Positions 11,569-21,218 of a DNA stretch of 64,000 nucleotides are shown in pieces. The first letter of the stretch is position 1. Each line of letters starts with the position of its first letter. The translations under genes were made by a program, and so were the position numbers. This DNA is from Mixophyes australis. Lineage: Eukaryota > Chordata > Amphibia > Anura > Limnodynastidae. The stretch is taken from assembly GCA_036250195.1 (NCBI GenBank), contig JAVHZZ010000002.1, positions 69,492,205 through 69,556,204 of the forward strand, given 5' to 3'. The notes beneath the pieces are model-generated. The model made no database searches. It was not told the DNA's origin and saw only the letters and a program-made list of their open reading frames with translations.

Positions 11569-14425
11569 ACTCCTCTACGCAGTCCAGATACATTTATTGG
11601 TGCGAATCATACAAGTTCAGGGTTTTTAAATTATATTGTGGTGACCCACTCCTCTACGCAGTCCAGATACATTTATTGGTGCGAATCATACAAGTTCAGG
11701 GTTTTTAAATTATATTGTGGTGACCCACTCCTCTACGCAGTCCAGATACATTTTTTGGTGCGAATCATACAAGTTCAGGGTTTTTAAATTATATTGTGGT
11801 GACCCACTCCTCTATGCAGTCCAGGTACATTTTTTGGTGCGATTAAGACCAGTTGATGGTTTTCTTATTATATTGTGGTGACCCACTCCTCTACGCAGTC
11901 CAGATACATTTATTGGTGCGAATCATACAAGTTCAGGGTTTTTAAATTATAATGTGGTGACCCACTCCTCTACGCAGTCCAGATACATTTATTGGTGCGA
12001 ATCATACAAGTTCAGGGTTTTTAAATTATATTGTGGTGACCCACTCCTCTACGCAGTCCAGGTACATTTTTTGGTGCGATTAGGACCAGTTGATGGTTTT
12101 CTTATTATATTGTGGTGACCCACTCCTCTACGCAGTCCAGATACATTTATTGGTGCGAATCATACAAGTTCAGGGTTTTTAAATTATATTGTGGTGACCC
12201 ACTCCTCTACGCAGTCCAGGTACATTTTTTGGTGCGATTAAGACCAGTTGATGGTTTTCTTATTATATTGTTGTGACCCACTCCTCTACGCAGTCCAGAT
12301 ACATTTATTGGTACGAATCATACAAGTTCAGGGTTTTTAAATTATATTGTGGTAACCCACTCCTCTACGCAGTCCAGATACATTTATTGGTGCGAATCAT
12401 ACAAGTTCAGGGTTTTTAAATTATATTGTGGTGATCCACTCCTCTACGCAGTCCAGATACATTTATTGGTGCAAATCATACAAGTTCAGGGTTTTTAAAT
12501 TATATTGTGGTGACCCACTCCTCTACGCAGTCCAGATACATTTATTGGTGCGAATCATACAAGTTCAGGGTTTTTAAATTATATTGTGGTGACCCACTCC
12601 TCTACGCAGTCCAGATACATTTATTGGTGCGAATCATACAAGTTCAGGGTTTTTAAATTATAATGTGGTGACCCACTCCTCTACGCAGTCCAGATACATT
12701 TATTGGTGCGAATCATACAAGTTCAGGGTTTTTAAATTATATTGGGGTGACCCACTCCTCTACGCAGTCCAGGTACATTTTTTGGTGCGATTAGGACCAG
12801 TTGATGGTTTTCTTATTATATTGTGGTGACCCACTCCTCTACGCAGTCCAGATACATTTATTGGTGCGAATCATACAAGTTCAGGGTTTTTAAATTATAT
12901 TGTGGTGACCCACTCCTCTACGCAGTCCAGGTACATTTTTTGGTGCGATTAAGACCAGTTGATGGTTTTCTTATTATATTGTTGTGACCCACTCCTCTAC
13001 GCAGTCCAGATACATTTATTGGTACGAATCATACAAGTTCAGGGTTTTTAAATTATATTGTGGTGACCCACTCCTCTACGCAGTCCAGATACATTTATTG
13101 GTGCGAATCATACAAGTTCAGGGTTTTTAAATTATATTGTGGTGATCCACTCCTCTACGCAGTCCAGATACATTTATTGGTGCGAATCATACAAGTTCAG
13201 GGTTTTTAAATTATATTGTGGTGACCCACTCCTCTACGCAGTCCAGGTACATTTTTTGGTGCGATTAAGACCAGTTGATGGTTTTCTTATTATATTGTGG
13301 TGACCCACTCCTCTACGCAGTCCAGATACATTTATTGGTGCGAATCATACAAGTTCAGGGTTTTTAAATTATATTGTGGTGACCCACCCCTTTACGCAGT
13401 CCAGATACATTTATTGGTGCGAATCATACAAGTTCAGGGTTTTTAAATTATATTGTGGTGACCCACTCCTCTACGCAGTCCAGATACATTTATTGGTGCG
13501 AATCATACAAGTTCAGGGTTTTTTAATTATATTGTGGTGACCCACTCCTCTACGCAGTCCAGGTACATTTTTTGGTGCGATTAAGACCAGTTGATGGTTT
13601 TCTTATTATATTGTGGTGACCTACTCCTCTACGCAGTCCAGATACATTTATTGGTGCGAATCATACAAGTTCAGGGTTTTTAAATTATATTGTGGTGACC
13701 CACTCCTCTACGCAGTCCAGATACATTTATTGGTGCGAATCATACAAGTTCAGGGTTTTTTAATTATATTGTGGTGACCCACTCCTCTAGGCAGTCCAGG
13801 TACATTTTTGGTGCGATTAAGACCAGTTGATGGTTTTCTTATTATATTGTGGTGACCCACTCCTCTACGCAGTCCAGATACATTTATTGGTGCGAATCAT
13901 ACAAGTTCAGGGTTTTTAAATTATATTGTGGTGACCCACTCCTCTACGCAGTCCAGATACATTTATTGGTGCGAATCATACAAGATCAGGGTTTTTAAAT
14001 TATATTGTGGTGACCCACTCCTCTACGCAGTCCAGATACATTTATTGGTGCGAATCATACAAGTTCAGGGTTTTTAAATTATATTGTGGTGACCCACTCC
14101 TCTACGCAGTCCAGATACATTTATTGGTGCGAATCATACAAGTTCAGGGTTTTTAAATTATATTGTGGTGACCCACTCCTCTACGCAGTCCAGGTACATT
14201 TTCTGGTGCGATTAAGACCAGTTGATGGTTTTCTTATTATATTGTGGTGACCCACTCCTCTACGCAGTCCAGATACATTTATTGGTGCGAATCATACAAG
14301 TTCAGGGTTTTTAAATTATATTGTGGTGACCCACTCCTCTACGCAGTCCAGGTACATTTTTTGGTGCGATTAAGACCAGTTGATGGTTTTCTTATTATAT
14401 TGTGGGGACCACTCCACTACGCAGT
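11569..14425 (+). repeat. 79-bp minisatellite array, about 36 units, two subtypes
   Basis: Unit starts ACTCCTCTACGCAGTCCAG. Subtype A continues with ATACATTTATTGGTGCGAA and ends in CAGGGTTTTTAAATTATATT; subtype B continues GTACATTTTTTGGTGCGAT and has GACCAGTTGATGG and TTTTCTTATTATATT. Both are exactly 79 bp and share the first about 30 bases. B units are interspersed singly among runs of one to six A units. Unit 3 (from about 11727) is a hybrid with a B-like TTTTTT and an A-type second half. Units differ by few substitutions, indicating recent expansion. The last unit decays near 14410-14425. Confidence 0.95.
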
Positions 14426-14936
14426 CCAGAAAGATACCTCCTTGCAACGTTTTGGACTAATAACTATATTGTGAGGTGTTCAGAATACACTGTAAATTAG
14501 TGGAAATGCTTGTTAATGAATGTTTTTGAGGTTAATAATAGCGTAGGAGTGAAAATAAGCCCAAAAACTTGATTTTTGAACTTTTTATGCTTTTTTCAAA
14601 AAAAATCTGAATCCAAAACCTTAAATCCAAACCAAAACCTTTCGGCAGGTGTTTTGCGAAACAAATCCGAACCCAAAACATCGCAAAAATCCGAATCCAA
14701 AATACAAAACACGAGACACCAAAAGTCGCCGGTGCACATCCCTAGTTTATATAAAAAAAACTGCTATATTAGGTATACATTTTCCTTGATATGTTAGTTG
14801 TGTTATTTAGTCTAGTGATGTACATGCTCTACATAAAGTGGGTTATATGTATATTGGATATATGATTGTTTTATTTTGACTTAGAGTTCCAAAATAGTTT
14901 CTAATATCCTTACCATTTACACTACGGGGTAAAGTT

Positions 14937-15113
14937 ACCAAGCTGCGAGCTTCCGGCGCATTTGAAGTGGAGATGTTGCCTATAGCACCCAATCAGAATC
15001 TAGCTGTCATTTTGTAGAATGTACTAAATGATAACTAGAATCTGATTGGTTGCTATAGGCAACATCTCTACTTTTCAAGCCCCCGGAAACTCGCAGCTTG
15101 ATAAATTTACCTC
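14937..15113. mobile_element. Palindromic foldback MITE, copy 1
   Basis: About 177-bp near-perfect inverted repeat. The left arm GGTAAAGTTACCAAGCTGCG pairs with the right end CGCAGCTTGATAAATTTACC; internally GGAGATGTTGCCTATAGCA pairs with TGCTATAGGCAACATCTCT and AATCAGAATCTAGCTGTCAT pairs with ATGATAACTAGAATCTGATT. Two more copies lie at 54475-54852. No coding capacity. The superfamily is not determined. Confidence 0.8.
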
Positions 15114-15140
15114 TAAGTGGCATATTATCATGCTATCATA

Positions 15141-15905
15141 TCTATAATTTAAAAGCCTAGTGGCGTGTGTTAGTCTGTGTGTGAAAAAAAAACAAAACAA
15201 GCTGCAGCGCCACCTGCTGGGCGGAGTTTTACACTGACTTACTAAATTCTTAATGTGTGTGGGGGAAAAAACTCAGAAAGGGCTGAAATTTGGTATACTG
15301 ACATTATTGACAAAAAAATTAGAATAGTGAAGTCAGTTAACTTCCATCATCCCCCCTTCCCCCCGTGGGCGGCTACATTTACGAGTTGAGGGGTCAAACT
15401 CATTTTCGTGAGGTAATTTTACCTCATGAACACACATGTGTACAGTGGCGGATCAAGTGGGGTGCGATCGGGGCAATCGCCCCCCCTAGCAGGGGTTTGC
15501 TGCCGACGGTTGCACAGTATGTGCAGGTTCGTTTGGCAGTGACAGTGTGCTGCCCGGCTGCTCTGATTGTGTTTTAAACACAATCAGAGCAGCCAGGCAG
15601 CACACTGTCCCTGCCTGTCACTGCCGAGTGGACCTGCACATACTGTGCAGCCGCCGGCAGCCTCAGAAGTTGGAAAGGGGGCGGGGCCTAAATCGACCCA
15701 CCCTAACATCTCCCCGGGTACAAACATTTTCTAGATCCGCCCCTGCATGTGTAGCGGCGTGTGTTAGTGTGTGTGTGTCTGTGGAAAAAACTATTTTCTC
15801 AGAAAGGGCTCATCCAATTGACCTGAAATTTGGTATACTGACATTATTTGACAAAAAAATTAGCTTGATTTGACTAGAATGCATGAGTATCATGCACGGG
15901 TCACC
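15141..15905 (+). mobile_element. Helitron-like segment interrupted by a hAT MITE
   Basis: It begins TCTATAATTTAAAAGCC directly after an A, as Helitron 5' ends do, followed by GGCGTGTGTTAGTCTGTGTG and a GCCACCTGCTGGGCGGAG block. The phrase GAAATTTGGTATACTGACAT occurs twice, at 15285 and 15826, so the segment also contains an internal duplication or two fused copies. No CTAG-type 3' end is visible before the (TA)n at 15908, so the 3' boundary is uncertain. Confidence 0.5.
15443..15745. mobile_element. hAT MITE, 303 bp, nested in the Helitron-like segment
   Basis: Ends CAGTGGCGGATC and CTAGATCCGCCCCTG form the terminal inverted repeat. The exact 8-bp duplication CATGTGTA lies at 15435-15442 and 15746-15753. 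The centre is a long hairpin (GACAGTGTGCTGCC pairing with GGCAGCACACTGTC, around TTTAAA). Two short frames through it (15365-15577, 15547-15873) are artefacts of the palindrome. Confidence 0.9.
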
Positions 15906-15906
15906 T

Positions 15907-15907
<1 letters not shown>

Positions 15908-15937
<30 letters not shown>
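15908..15937. repeat. (TA)n microsatellite
   Basis: Fifteen or so TA units following the Helitron-like segment. Such tracts often mark a 3' tail or an old insertion edge. Confidence 0.9.
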
Positions 15938-15940
<3 letters not shown>

Positions 15941-16268
15941 GCTGAAACCTTTTATGGTAGCTTTGTAATTTCTCAGGGAAGCTAATTTTGCTCGTTTGGG
16001 TTTCTATACTATATTTTTTCCCCAATTCAGTTTTTTATATAAATTCCTCCACTCCCAGTAAAACTTTCTATATTTGTATTTATCTAGATGCTTTTTCCAC
16101 CAGAGGAGCATTTCAATCCATCCATCCTCATCCCACACACCCCCTCACTAATGTGTTTGAGCGCAAGGTGACATATCCATCTCTCTAAAAATTTCTATAC
16201 ACCTGTGTTAGCTGTGAGTGTTTCTCGGTACTGATCTCTAGAGTTATACAACAGTTCATGTTACTCAC

Positions 16269-16427
16269 ATACATATTGCTGTGCACATACTCTCCATTCT
16301 CATTTAAGTGACAGCGCCCATCAGTCGGGATGTAGATTCCAGCTAACTTTCCATCCCCTGCCATGTGAAAGACATCATCAGAGGCAAACACCAAGAGCCG
16401 AGTGACGTTCCTCCAGCCAATGTGATC
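16269..16427 (-). CDS. ITGB7: Integrin beta-7-like exon: beta-I core strand and ADMIDAS loop
   Basis: 159-bp exon (53 codons), acceptor ATGCAG, donor GTGAGT. It encodes [18 protein letters not shown], then [14 protein letters not shown] and [15 protein letters not shown], ending SNMY. The family signature is IGWRNV-RLLVF followed by D-x-x-F-H-x-AGDGKL. The exon is phase 0 on both sides. NVT is a conserved N-glycosylation site. Nothing is missing compared with the family. Confidence 0.95.
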
Positions 16428-17465
16428 CTGCATTAGAGATTTAGTCAATCGAGAATGTGATGGAACTAGCAGCACACCTACAATAAATATAGCCATATAG
16501 AGAAAGACCGGCATAAAGAGAATGACAGACATATATATTTCATGTTCTCACAGAAACTAGTTGCAACAGTTGCATCATCTTCTTTCTAATCACTACAAAC
16601 CCTGGTTATTACATTATGCTCTGTCTTGTTTTTAGTTATATATAATGATAGGTTACTTATTTACACCAGGACACAGTGTCTATGATTGACTCTGACATGT
16701 GCAGAGTAAGTATTATATAGCATGTGGCATTGCAACCCAGGACCCAAACACACTGTCCCTGGTCATATTTAAAAAATTATTATTTTATACCAAGATATTT
16801 GTTATACGTATATCATTAATACTGGGTGTAGCTTTATATCTTTTACTGGCTTCTCTTGTAACCAATCAGCTGGCAAGTGTGGGAGGGGGTGTGGTGATGC
16901 TATTGCCCCGCCCTGGCACAACTTGTGTCATGTGTAGTGTAGGTGGGGCTTAATGACATGAATTTTGTCATTAGGCCCCGCCTCTGCCAGAGCCTGTTCT
17001 TCCTGGAGGACCCCCTGAACATTGGGAGCCTCCCATATTTTCTGAGAGAGTATTACAGACAATATTATATTGTCTTCAACACCCCTAGCAAAGGTGACTC
17101 CCTCGCCCATTACCTTACATTGTGTCAATTTATTAATACATCTAGGAACCTTACTGTGATTGTGACCATGCAGAGTTTGAATAGGCCCTATTGCCATTTC
17201 TGTACTGCTTCCTTGATGCAAATATCACATCATGTCACCACTCATCTAATCCCCATTTACTTAATTGAGAAACTGTGATAACACAACATATTTCAGGAAG
17301 ATGATAAAGGTATATGTACTCCAGCAATACAAGTAATATATAGATTTGTGACTTTAGGATTAACAAATACAAGAGAGCTCTGAAAAGCTCAATGTCTAAT
17401 CTGTGAATGTGAATGTGAATTCTGAATGCTCCCATAGACTTAGTTGTCCATGTTCTGGGTCTTAC
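16428..17465. other. Intron between the specificity-loop exon and the IGWRNV exon
   Basis: About 1.04 kb. 16860-17060 resembles a decayed member of the CATACTTGCC family (GGGCTTAATGAC, AGGCCCCGCC). The rest is AT-rich with no signal. Frames running across it on both strands merely read through from the exons. Confidence 0.45.
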
Positions 17466-17707
17466 TGTGCACACAACAGCCTGTAATATAGCATCCAGTC
17501 CTCCCTCGGGTGAGTCCAGGTTGCCGGAGATATTTTCTGCACTGACTCGTTGTTGGAATAAGGTGAGGTTGGACGTTAAAGACAGGACATGGCGGTAGCT
17601 GAAGGGTGGCTGGCAGCGCTCTGTTCGGGATGGACATGGGTTCCGCAGCTGAGATTTCACTGTATTTACATATGGTAACACCGTCTTATCCACAAAGGAG
17701 CCAAAAC
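17466..17707 (-). CDS. ITGB7: Integrin beta-7-like exon: specificity-determining loop
   Basis: 242-bp exon, acceptor ACACAG, donor GTAAGA. It starts [16 protein letters not shown] and includes [18 protein letters not shown], the disulfide loop (C202-C209) that controls alpha pairing and ligand choice. It then runs [13 protein letters not shown] and ends [16 protein letters not shown] then [13 protein letters not shown] carries the Asn, Asp and Glu that complete MIDAS and the adjacent Ca site. The loop sequence CPSRTERC resembles beta-7 (CPTR-ERC pattern) more than beta-2. NLT at 224-226 is a possible N-glycosylation site. Confidence 0.95.
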
Positions 17708-20223
17708 CTGTGTATAATATATCTTGTGTCACAGATACAACCAACAGTCACAACAAAGACTGGTTATTACATCCCCCCCTTCACTTCTAAAAGGAAAATC
17801 TGTTTCAAACTGAATTGTTGTCTGTGCTACTTCTAAAGGGATTTTCTACCTTACCTATAGATGACTAACTTGTTGCTTGTACATACTGCCCTGAAACTAT
17901 AACTAAAGGCACAGATTTATCTTTGTAACTTCTGTGCTTTCTTCTCAGTCATTTATTTAACTAATGAATTTAAGCCGGGCCCTCGTTCTTCCTGTCTTCT
18001 TGTCTCAGTAACATGTGCCCCCTTGTATTTGCTACTTGTATATTCTATATAATGCTTTATATTTTTCTGTATCCTTTGTCACTTACGGGAGCTTCTGCCC
18101 CCCAGGCCGGTCTCATAGAGGGCTACCTAGGGCTGGGTCACTAGGCTGCCTGCTTTTTTTTTCCCTTTAAAATGTTCCTAATAGGTGGCTGTACCAAATC
18201 TCACCCCCTGGGCTAAAATTTGCCAGCCAGCCCTTGGTTGGTGTTCAACTAAGTTTCATTTATAATTCATAATTCCCTACTGTGTGGTGTGGCACTTGGT
18301 AAATAAACTATAATAATAATTAGTTGTTTATATTTTTGTCCTGGGATGCATCGTTCGTTGGATATAAGTGTTTTCAGAGAGCAGCTATGTGTCTTACCCA
18401 AGGACCGCAGTAATAAATGGTATGGGGATATAAATACAGGAATAGAAAGCACAGACACAAGTTAGAAAGATACATCATTGTATTTAGTAAAAGCTGCAGG
18501 AAAGCATGTTGTAACCAATAAAGTATCATGAAGGTAGAAAATCTCTTTAATACAACTACAGTCAAAATATTTTTCATCCCACACTTTTGCAAGTAAATGA
18601 ACTTCATGGAGGAATGGGAGGTGGAAGTGGGTCTAATTGTCATATTCCCACAAGGCAAATTTCCAAAGAGGGTCAATGTGCTCAAAAATACTTTACTGAA
18701 TAAATGGTGGCATAAAAAGTCAACATAAGTTTTTATTAAAGGAGAAAAATATCTTTTACAGGCTGCAATCAACAGAAGTTCTTTTCCAGAGACAACTGAT
18801 GCATACACAGCTAAATAGATCCCAGGCTAAATATACTTAGGGGCCTATTTATAAACAGTACCCAATAATGGTGATAATCTAGGAGGTGTATCTATTATCT
18901 GTTAAATAGATATAAAAAAATGGCTGAATAATGACCACCATCACTATAGCCTGGGGCTGATTACTGCTAAATCAAGGGGACAGGCTGGTCCAACTATAAC
19001 AGAGAAATAAGGCCCCCTATCATAGTGGGAACCAGTCCCAGCCCATTCAGCACAAGGTTGGAGCTTCTGGGGCTGCAGCAAACAAGTGATTGCCCCTCCA
19101 CCTCCTAGGGCCAACCAGGTTGTGCTGAATAGCCCTGGGATGGTGGATGCTAGGATAATGATGTTTGTAAAAAGTTGGGACCACTGGAGTGGCTGTAAAA
19201 TTACACTGTTTTCAATTTCCCATACTAGCTGTTAGTGCTTGACTGAGCAGGTATGGACCGTCCTGTACCATCCTGGTCAAACCACGTAAATGTCAGTCTG
19301 CAGTATGTCTTTTTAAGGAGCAGTTATCCTTATTAAATAGGGTATTTAAAATAATTTCCACTTGGATTACAAGGATGATGAAGATTTTCCTTGGACTAAT
19401 TCAGGAAAGAAGATTTTTAAGTTTAATTAAGTGGCAAAAGAGTGGTATCACAATGTGTTTATTTAAAAAAAAATTGCCATGTACCCCATTTACCCATCTA
19501 CAAAAGGATTTGAATTCTGCACCAGATCAGAGCTGGCAAAGATCAGGTATTATCTGTATAAGATTTTCTCTTTTCATCTCTATAAATGTATGACTTAATC
19601 AAATATAGATTGTCAATTGGCATTTGAGACCCTGGGTGTATGTATGCTTTATCCAGTATGGCTGTATCTATGTATAATATCATTTTAATAATAAACCATA
19701 GAAATATTATATTTTAGAAACCTGCTCATCTCTCATGCTGCTCATTTATTATTTAAAGAGAAGAAAAGAGAAAATCTTATACAAGCTCCATCCCGGACGA
19801 GCCCCCAGCTTGTATAAGATTTTCTCTTTTCTTCACACACACAAAATTTACTTAATAAAAACAGTTCTAATGTCCCTTTAATCCCATAATTTATGTATGC
19901 TGTAAATAAGGATAAACCCAGCAGTAGTTTGGGAGAAAACAGGAAAACTTCATTAAATAGAATTGGACAGTGTTAAAGGGATAGGAGGTTGGACTTTGAA
20001 ATTTACAGTTCACCTCCTAAAGATATTTGTTCACCTCAGTACACAGTCAATTTGCGTAGGCTGCTCACATGTGTGGAGAGAAGACCTGGACCCTGATGTG
20101 CTCTGTGCAGATCATCAAGACACACCGGTGGATTTATTGAGGTAAGGGTGTTAAAAGAATAATTTAACTGTCACCTAATGTATCTCTACAAAAGTAATGG
20201 TGAATATGTCACCTGGATCATAC
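17708..20223. other. 2.5-kb integrin intron, no complete element recognised
   Basis: Mostly AT-rich. 18090-18240 and 18840-19160 are GC-richer patches probably from old short repeats, without definable ends. The 144-codon minus frame at 18374-18808 has no recognisable domain. A perfect 27-bp inverted repeat at 19761-19833 is listed separately. Confidence 0.4.
19761..19833. repeat. Perfect 27-bp inverted repeat with 19-nt loop
   Basis: Arms 19761-19787 and 19807-19833 pair without mismatch; the core is GTATAAGATTTTCTCTTTTC. The spacer is GC-rich (CCATCCCGGACGAGCCCCC). The 21-base core also occurs once more in direct orientation at 19555-19575. It lies in the intron about 390 bases downstream of the MIDAS exon's donor in gene direction. 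Confidence 0.9.
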
Positions 20224-20394
20224 CAATTTGCACGGATTTGGTCACTTTGTGTAACACCTGCTGAATGTCACTTCCCAACTTCTTCACATTTTCCAAATCA
20301 TCCTTCATAGAGTAGGACAGGTCCATCAGGTAATAGAGATCAATGGGGTACCCTTCGGCACGCTTGAACCGCACTTGAAATTTTGTTTTCTCCC
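20224..20394 (-). CDS. ITGB7: Integrin beta-7-like exon: beta-I domain start with MIDAS
   Basis: 171-bp exon, acceptor TTGCAG, donor GTATGA. It encodes [17 protein letters not shown], then [17 protein letters not shown] and [19 protein letters not shown] (145-149) is the DxSxS metal-ion-dependent adhesion site that coordinates the ligand carboxylate through Mg, and the following MKDD supplies ADMIDAS residues. The exon is phase 1 in and phase 1 out, with the codon for Gly178 split across the next intron. No residue expected in the metal site is missing. This is the most conserved block of the family. Confidence 0.96.
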
Positions 20395-20663
20395 CTGCAA
20401 TTCATAAGAAATAACAATTCTAAACATTCTCTGATAGCTATGCTGAAAATGGAGAAACTGTATCTGAGAAAACAAAGTGTAGCCTATAGCAATAAATGTT
20501 TTACCTTACAGTCAAGGGCATTACTATAGCCATAGCAGTCCATGCGACTGTTGATGTCAACCAATCACTCAGGGGAATCCATGTAGCAAGATGGATTACA
20601 AAAACACATTTCAAACTGAGATTCTGGGGAATTCATAAAAGCTGCACTGTGTTTGTGTCTCAC

Positions 20664-20865
20664 CAGGGCGCAGTTTCAGATGCACCTTCTGAGGAGCCAG
20701 TTGAGTGATGGTATCTTGATCAGCGTTGTCACTCAGGGGTGCGTCGGCCACAATGTCAACGAGTCCTTGTGGGTCTATCATATGTTCTTCATCACATCCA
20801 CGTTGGAGAAGCTCTGGACGAGTGGCACATCGAGAGCCTTCTGATTCCCCTCCTTGTGTGAAATT
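20664..20865 (-). CDS. ITGB7: Integrin beta-7-like exon: end of PSI and start of hybrid domain
   Basis: 202-bp exon, acceptor TGTAG, donor GTGAGA. It starts NFTQGGESEGSRC, with an N-glycosylation site NFT at residues 54-56, continues CATRPELLQRGC (the conserved Cys pair), and ends ITQLAPQKVHLKLRP. The last part matches the beta-7 hybrid-domain entry (TQLAPQ-V-V-LRPG pattern). The intron after it is only 269 bp, the shortest in the gene, which gives independent support through close spacing to the next exon. Confidence 0.92.
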
Positions 20866-21216
20866 CTACATAGTACAAACAGAACTCCATTACTTATACT
20901 TAGTATTTACGATGTTGTCTTATCCCCATAAAGCTCTTATATTTAGATACTTCTGTAAATGTTGATTCAGGTTTTTGATATGTTGTATTGGTTTCTTAAG
21001 CTTTACATTCAAATCTCAAATGCAAATGCCTTCCTACTTTAACAGGAAATAAAAGATAGCCCTGCTGAGGTTCAGAATAGTTTCACTGCATGTACATTGT
21101 TGTAATCACTTATATTTTACAGTTCTGCACAAATATTATACTCCTTATTGTTATAAGATCAGACTTTGTAATAAATACTCACCCCACACAGTTTGACTAT
21201 ACAGCTGCAGTGATAG
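20866..21216. other. Unassigned AT-rich intron
   Basis: Between the hybrid-domain exon and the Tc1 element. No repeat or coding signal seen. Confidence 0.4.
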
Positions 21217-21218
21217 TA

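Larger units (their letters stand above)
10549..14744. mobile_element. 4.2-kb non-autonomous hAT element carrying a 79-bp tandem array
   Basis: The ends are imperfect inverted repeats, TAGAGATGAGCGCACTCGG on the left and the complement of TAGGGATGTGCACCGGCGAC on the right. An exact 8-bp target duplication GTTTATAT flanks it (10541-10548, 14745-14752), which is diagnostic for hAT. The interior has a GC-rich head with a TATA box, a TGTGC-rich simple repeat, a 347-bp tandem duplication and about 36 units of a 79-bp repeat. No transposase is present, so it would need one in trans. A relative lies at 56166-56783. Confidence 0.9.

Noticed and set aside
11569..14425. CRISPR-like array
   Set aside because: Units are contiguous 79-bp repeats with no unique spacers, in eukaryotic DNA, inside a hAT element.
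18374..18808. 144-codon minus frame in an integrin intron
   Set aside because: Hydrophobic AT-rich composition, no domain, runs into intron sequence without splice signals that fit the gene's phase.
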